Of a DNA stretch of 64,000 bases, positions 58,100 to 64,000 are shown one piece after another. How positions within the stretch are numbered: position 1 is the stretch's first letter; the number at the start of each line of letters is the position of its first letter. The notes under the pieces were generated by a model, which saw only the letters and a program-made list of their open reading frames with translations, ran no database searches and was not told the origin of the DNA. This DNA comes from Cenococcum geophilum 1.58 (lineage: Eukaryota; Ascomycota; Dothideomycetes; Gloniales; Gloniaceae): the NCBI GenBank assembly GCA_001692895.1, contig KV748188.1, positions 1,612,001 to 1,676,000 of the forward strand. The letters run 5' to 3'. The position numbers were made by a program, and so were the translations under genes.

Positions 58100-58445
58100 C
58101 CTATCTATTATATAGTATAACTACGGCAATATAAACCACCGCCTTATAAGGCCCTTACTAAATAGTTTAGACCTAAAGAAACACTATATCCTTACTATAC
58201 AAGAGCCGTATTATAATACCTATATATAATTAATATACTGCCCCTAAGGATTCTAGCTCCTATATAAACCAAAAGCAGCTATACGCGTATGCTTTATAAT
58301 TAGCAAGGCTATTAGCCTGTCCTTATAGTTATAGTAGGTAGTTAACCTAAATATTATAGTTATAACAATCTAGATATATAGGGGACTGGTATAAATTATT
58401 AATATATATAACCTAAGGGTTAAAGGGGTCCTATAAATAGAGAAT
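58100..58445 (+). pseudogene. LINE-B ORF2 relic, endonuclease N-terminus
   Basis: The beginning of an AP-endonuclease domain is readable: QYNINHRLIRPLLNSLDLKK, then ILTIQEPYYNTYI (the family has LAIQEPYYN) and IINIYNLRVKG. It ends where LINE-C starts. Confidence 0.65.
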
Positions 58446-58599
58446 ATTATATTAGTAATAATAATAATAAATTCAATTTACCGCCCGTCCCGGTCCCCCT
58501 AGTGGGTCTACGCAGGCTAATACCTTCTATAGGAAAAACTCTATCTTAGAGAAAACCCGATCGCGGGCCGCGCTAGAGAGATAACGGCGTTCCGATATT

Positions 58600-61500
58600 G
58601 GGGCGCTGGTGACTCGCCTTCTACCTTGCTTAGAGTCTGTATATTAAGCTAACTAACCGCGCTTTACGGACGATCTTATACTACCCCTTCTTCCCTTATC
58701 CTTTTACCTATATTCTTTTACCAGTCCTCTAAGCTTTAAAAGGGCTAGTATCCACTTATATCCTCTACATCTATTACCTTTATAGCCCGGAACTAGGCTA
58801 AAGTACCTAACTATATTAGCCACTTTGCAGCCGCTTAAGCACTTTTTTTATTACTTAAGACGTCTTAAAGGCGTTTAGAGGCACATTATGCTATAAGGTC
58901 CGCCCTTTAGTATTATAGATATTGGAATAGTATATAGTGTACTATCTGCCTTATTTAACTATATTTATACTACGGGAGAATTTCTGGTACTCTAATAGAT
59001 ATAAGATATACGTTAAGCCCTATTACCTCTATATAAAGAAGAAATAGTACTATAGCCTCTACTTTTATTAGATCTTTATATAATAGGATTATAGGTTTCC
59101 CCTATAGAGTCTTCTACGTGGTTTCTGTGTGGTTTTTAGCCTTTACCTACTACTATTGGCGCCATTCTAGGTCTGCCTATTTCGCGATAAGGGTAATTTC
59201 CCGCTAGCGGTGCTGGTGGCCTCCTATACAGTGGCGGCACTCTATCTACGCTCTGCCGGCGCTCCGCTGGCTACACCTATAGGGGTTTATTACAGCTTCC
59301 TGCTCTATATAATCCTTCTAGTATACAAGGAACCCCTATATTTTATTTTTATAGTCCTTTACGCGGTCCCTAAGCACTTCTAAGAGTACTAGTAGCCGTC
59401 TTATTTTCCGCTAGCGCTTTATTAGTGTTTTCTAGATACCTTTAAGTGCCTCTACTAATTCCTTTTCTACCCTATTAGAAGCTATCTTGGCGGCTCTTTA
59501 GAGGGCTATCGTTTTAATATAAAGTTAGAGTAGGGGAATAGCCACTTCCTTTTTAATTGTAGCTATTGGTGTTCGCTAGTATGCTTCTGTAACCCTACGA
59601 AGGCATTAGTTCTAGACTTTCTATAATAGTTTAAGCAAGCTTTTCGCTGGCGTTCCGCCATTATCCTATACTCCCTATACTTAGGCGCTATATAGCATTG
59701 CTGGTCGGACGGTGGCTATATATAGGAGGCGCGAGCGGCGTATTAATAGGCCCTATATAGACGTAGTGATTCTTAACATCGCTTTAAAGGCTGCTAATCC
59801 TTTAGTTGCTACTTTCTTAATCTATTTTTTCTACTAAAGCTTAGGGTCTACCTAAATCCCTAGGATTTGCATACTGGTTTTCTAGGGAGCTGTCTCGCAG
59901 CTGGCGATACGCACGGTGGACGCAAGGTCTATAGTGGCGTGGCGCTGTTGCCTTATGAAGTGTATAAGCTAGTACTTTTTAAGGGCGAACGCCGCGCCGT
60001 GTCAGTTTGCCTATGCAGCGCAGTAGTTATAGGCGGCTTTTAATTGTTAACAGTTCTCTTCCGTAGAGCCCCTCTAGGTAATAAGATTTATATTATCTAT
60101 AAAGCCGAACCCTAGCGTGCCGCTATTAGGACTCTAGAATTTCTTTAAAAGTTTTAATATAAAAAAGAGAAACAGAATTAGCGATAAGGGAGACCCCTAG
60201 GGGATGCCTATCTGTGTTTAAATTTAATTGCTCTTATATTTTATAAACTTAATACAGGTTTTATATACTGTTAGGAAGCTTTATATAAAGTCTATAAGCC
60301 ACTTTAAAAAGCCTTTTTTTTTCAGAATATAGAGGAGCCTTTTATAGAATACGTTGTTAAATACTCCCGTTAAGTCTAGGCTTAGCATTAACACTACGCA
60401 CCTACGGCGCGTTCGCTACGCTATCTATACGTAAGAGCTAAGTAGTCCTACTACTAATAGTGTAGATTACTTGCGCCTTACTCCCATCTAGTTCTAAGGA
60501 AGTAGATTATACTCTTCCGCTACTTTTAATATAATATTAGCTATATACTTTTCTAGGACTTTTACTAGCGTATTTTTAAGGGCAATTGGTTTATAACTGC
60601 CTAGGAAAAAGTAGTCTTTCTTTCCTTCTTTATGTAATACTATAGTTATAGATTCTTTAAGACTTTCTGGTATTGTTCTATTAGTAAAGTAGTAGCTAGC
60701 TGCTTCTACTAAGTCTTTTATAATAACTAGGGCAACTACTTTAAGAACTTTATTTAGTATGCCATCTAGCCCTAGGGCTTTTCTATTTAAAAGGCTCCTA
60801 ATTAGCTTGCTGATTTCTTCTATTAAGATAATAGGGCTAATATTAAGTGCTCTTTGTTCTATTATTACCTTTATCTTAATATCGCTAAGGTCCGCTATTC
60901 CAGTCTTAAAAAAGAATTTAGCTGTAAGGATATCTGCTTTTATAGTATTATTGTTTATTAAGGGGTCCTTAATAGACCTCCTAAGGTCTGGTAAGTGGGG
61001 GTCTGCCTTTACTATGCTTACTTTTCTGCTCCATTTTAATAGGATCTAAAGTCCTTTATTATAGGGTTTTAATTAATCCTTAGTAAGTTTATAAATAAAG
61101 CGCCTTTAGTTATTATAACTAACTCTCCTGGTTTCTTTCTAGAGTTAATTACTTAGTGTTAGGTATCTTTGTAAGTCCTAGGGGTCGTTATAGTCCTAGT
61201 ACTATCGCCACGCCTAGTAGGCGCTGGCGTAAAGCTATATAGTATTTAGTAACTATTCTTAGCGGGCCTACTAGCTAGGTTATGCTTACGGGTAGTGTTC
61301 TTTAAGTGCTTATTTAATCCCTTCCTAAAGGGCTTAAAGGGGGTCTTTAGATATGGCCTAGTCGAGCCCCTAAATGCTTTAGAGGAGGCCCTATAAGTCT
61401 AGTTTTTTAAGGGCAAGATACCGGCGTTCTGCTGGCGGATAGCCGGCGTTATTAATTTAGATATAAATGGGTATATGGTCTCTTATAAGGGCCTATTCCT

Positions 61501-62090
61501 TAACTATACTATAGAAGTTAACTCTTTTATATAGATTTGGAGATATAAATATAAGGTTAATTACACTCTCCTATTACCCTCTTTTCTATATAGGCTCTCC
61601 TTTTGGTGTAGCAAGTATAAGACCTTTAGCTTCGGTTTCGGCCAGCAGGCGTTCCGCCTATTCTTCGCTAGCTATATACTTTCCGCCCTACCTTAGGTGG
61701 TAGGCGTTAAAGTCGCCTAGGAGTACAATTTCTCCCTTAGCTTCCTTAATGGCCGTTTTAACCTTCGGCTATATCCTAATCTAAGGGCCGTCTTCGCGCG
61801 GGTTATAGACGTTAATAATTGTAATCTTTAGCCCCTTTAGGCGCACCTAAAGAGCTATAGTAAAGGGGCTGTACTATCTACGCTTCCAATATACGGCATT
61901 AATATTCCGGCTAATTATAAAGTAGACCTTTATTATAGGGAGGGCGTTATACGTAAGTATAAATCCCCTAGGGCAGTATATTAATTTAGTATACCTATTA
62001 TATGCTAGCTTCTAGACTATAAGGACCTAGTAGTTTACTAGTATAACTCTATTAAAGAAGGGGCGATACGCCCCTTAATTTGCATTTCCG
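58600..62090 (-). pseudogene. LINE-C ORF2 relic (endonuclease, reverse transcriptase)
   Basis: Minus strand: endonuclease motif VLLGDFNAYH, intact, near 61,720-61,690. Reverse transcriptase motif QIGIP-GSPLSLILFLF near 60,215-60,165 with its Gln changed to a stop, and FIDN (originally FIDD) near 60,095. The segment 59,000-59,900 should hold the thumb and possibly RNase H, not clearly recognisable to me. Many TAA/TAG codons. Confidence 0.75.
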
Positions 62091-62099
62091 TAGTTATAC

Positions 62100-63608
62100 T
62101 AGATAATTATATACTTATTTATTTAGGGTGGGTATAGGCTTATCTATATCTATATCCTACTCCTCTTTATTTTCACTAGTTACTATTATTGCTCTATTGG
62201 CATATAGCCGGAGCCTTAATTATAATCTATTTCTGCTTACTTTATTAATAAAAGATAGTTTATCTGGTTCCTATTTAAGTGGTTATTCTTAGGTCCCTAA
62301 CAGTTCTTATTATCTTTTTTTATTAGTAATAATTATAAAGTTTCCTAGTATTAGGGGTAGGTATAATATTGTTTCTATAGCTTCTTATATATAGAGCGAC
62401 TACGTTAAGAGGGCTATTTTTTTTATTTAGATGCCTTTAAAATAGCTTTAGAAAGTCCTATACTCCTTTCTTTGCCATACTTTATAGGCTTTACCGTAAT
62501 TAATATAGGATACCCTTTCTTTAGGGCAATCTGTGGTGCTATATAGTCCTATATATTATTCACATTTTATTTATTTTCTATATACGCTTTATATATATCC
62601 CCATTAATTATATCTATAGCATTGCTTTATAATTAGGCTGTTCTTAAATAGCCTAGTCTTAAAAAGCTAAGATTTAATAACTATCCCGCTTTTTATAATT
62701 TTATGCTAAATTACTTAGGTTAAGACGCTAATTATTAGTATTTCTTTAGTCTTCTTAGGTTCTTTTTAGGCACTGCTAGGGCTTACCTAGCGTTTCGCCT
62801 GCGCTTTAGGGTTATATAGCTATCGGATCCGGCTAATAGCTACTCTAGGCGCGAGGCGCTTTGTAGCTTCGTAGATAGATTAAATTAGTTCTAAGTTGTC
62901 TACGTTCCTTCCGCTATTAATTAGGGTCTTAAGTGGGACCCTAGGTACTTCTAAAAGGTAGTTTTTTCTTAGTATTTTAAGTCCTAGCGTATCTAGTCTA
63001 TTTAAGATTTAATCCTTTATTATTTAGGAGGGGATATAAACGTCTATGTCCCCGCTATTAAGGGTATATATAGCGTATACGCTTAGTATTATTCTCTAAA
63101 TATTCTTAAGAAGCTCCCCTAGTTTATAGCCCTGGGGCTCCTTAAGCCGGACGCGTACGGTCGCTCTCTATAGTGCTATAACTGCGTTTACTGTGCGGGC
63201 CGCTTACGCAGCGACGGCTGCTTAGGTCTAGCCCTATACTAAAGAAACTCCTAAACCTAAGGGTCCTCCTTTACACATTTCTTTTTAAATTTTTGTAATA
63301 CTAGCTTTAATCCAGTTAAGCTAGGCCTTAGTCTCCTTCTCTTAGGTTATTTAATACGTTAAGAGGGTTTTAACGCGTTATATTACCTTTTAAATAGCAA
63401 CAAGTATCTAGTGTCGTGGGGTTTCTTCCTCCTCTTTTATAAGATTATCTTTAATTTATCTAAGTGTTTCCTTTAGTTTTTGCCATTGCTGGTTAAGCTA
63501 GCAGCTGTCCTTTCCGTATTATTACCCACCTGGTTCGTGGTTTAGCTCCCTTATATTGCGATTTTCGTAACTCTAGCGGGAGGCTTGCGCCCCTCCATCA
63601 TCCCCCAT
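62100..63608 (-). pseudogene. LINE-C ORF1 relic
   Basis: Starts at an ATG near 63,608 with MGDDGGAQAS, then SYENRNIRELNHEPGG. It is continued by a charged helical region (LKETL, IKDNLIKEEEETPRH near 63,440). No zinc knuckle could be placed with confidence. The position upstream of ORF2 fits ORF1 of a LINE. Confidence 0.55.
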
Positions 63609-63660
63609 ACTTTACAGGTGGGGGCGACGTGGTTTTATAGGGTCTCTTGGTATAGGGGAT

Positions 63661-64000
63661 GGGATTCCAATATCGGATTGCTTTATTAAGTAGTTTTTTA
63701 GGCTGGTTTCGCTGCTGTTGCGGCTTTTTTTGCAATTACTATATGCTAGGTAATATTATTATTAAATTAGGAATTCTATATAGCTTAAAGACGTACTTAA
63801 TAAAATATTCGGCTACTAATATTATATTAATTAAGTTTATAGAAATTATATATCGCATTTTTATAAAACGGTTAATAATTACTATCACATTTATAAACCT
63901 ATTACTGTTAGGTAAGTTAACTATAAAGTTAATTAAGATATCTTACTATCTTTGCATTAGAATTGGTAATAGTTAAAGTACTCCTTACTTCTTTATATAA
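63661..64000. other. Right edge, unassigned
   Basis: LINE-C leader, or LINE-B sequence beyond the insertion. The 105-codon plus frame at 63,659-63,976 is of AT-rich composition (Ile/Leu/Lys/Tyr) and looks accidental. Confidence 0.4.

Larger units (their letters stand above)
56237..58445 (+). mobile_element. 5' part of a second LINE family (LINE-B), inserted in the Gypsy RT
   Basis: Carries a complete ORF1 relic and the start of an endonuclease-type ORF2 on the plus strand, then is cut by LINE-C at 58,446. The 5' end (56,320-56,480) is much less RIP-mutated than the rest. Confidence 0.72.
58446..63660 (-). mobile_element. RIP-killed LINE, third family (LINE-C), inserted in LINE-B
   Basis: Minus-strand LINE with a (TTA)n-type 3' tail (plus strand TAATAATAATAATAAATTC at 58,450-58,470). 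It has an ORF2 with endonuclease and reverse transcriptase, and an ORF1 beginning near 63,608. The 5' limit is uncertain and may lie beyond 63,660. The tail and motifs differ from LINE-A, so it is a separate family. Confidence 0.78.
9621..64000. other. RIP-mutated block
   Basis: Across this block CA and TG are nearly absent and TA is in great excess, whereas CG remains frequent (for example GCGC and ACGC words). Stops in decayed frames are TAA/TAG far more than TGA, as expected from C-to-T change at CpA on either strand. Exceptions are the island 15,321-16,169, parts of the LTR, the 70-bp array, and patches at 26.4, 40.7-41.4 and 56.4 kb. Confidence 0.9.

Noticed and set aside
60759-61049. 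96-codon plus-strand ORF
   Set aside because: Antisense to the LINE-C ORF2 relic; no independent support.

Overview
The window is nuclear DNA of a filamentous ascomycete (Pezizomycotina type). Three things support this: short introns with GTAAGT-like donors and CTAAC branch points, an FLC/TRP-like channel gene, and about 54 kb of transposon sequence damaged in the manner of repeat-induced point mutation (RIP). In the damaged part CpA/TpG has been turned almost everywhere into TpA, while CpG is still common. I cannot name the species.

Layout: (1) 1-9,620 is ordinary, unmutated DNA. It carries one intact protein-kinase/WD40 gene (2,544-5,291, +) and one intact three-exon FLC-type membrane protein (8,533-6,206, -), plus a doubtful small spliced gene near 0.65-1.03 kb. 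(2) 9,621-15,310 is a RIP-killed Tad1-like LINE on the minus strand, bounded by a 10-bp target-site duplication. (3) 15,321-16,169 is a small unmutated host island. (4) 16,170-16,334 is the 3' end of a second copy of the same LINE, interrupted at 16,335 by a Ty3/Gypsy LTR retrotransposon (LTR, gag, protease). (5) At 18,547 the Gypsy reading is interrupted by about 37.1 kb of foreign sequence, and resumes at 55,644 with its reverse transcriptase. (6) After that come the 5' part of a second LINE family (+, about 56.24-58.45 kb) and a third LINE (-, from 58.45 kb to near the right edge).

The 37-kb insert (18,548-55,643) is the main find. It has imperfect 27-bp terminal inverted repeats. Its first gene, reading inwards, is a RIP-degraded DUF3435 tyrosine recombinase, which is the captain of Starship giant transposons. 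Its distal end has a SANT/Myb-like gene also reading inwards. Between them are readable ruins of a BTB/POZ protein, a FunK1-type protein kinase, a HET-domain protein, a AAA+ ATPase and at least six long unrecognised genes. Several of the unrecognised genes have internal tandem peptide repeats. I interpret it as a dead Starship with its cargo, nested inside an LTR element.

Inside this element the HET gene and a 16-copy, 70-bp tandem array are enclosed by inverted repeats of about 340 bp (40.06-44.73 kb), which form a separate 4.7-kb module. No gene in 9.6-64 kb is expected to make protein: almost every reading frame is broken by TAA/TAG codons of the kind RIP makes from CAA, CAG and TGG, and some start codons have become ATA. 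Coordinates of these relics are therefore approximate, and their identities rest on residues that survived or on reading TA as an altered CA/TG.
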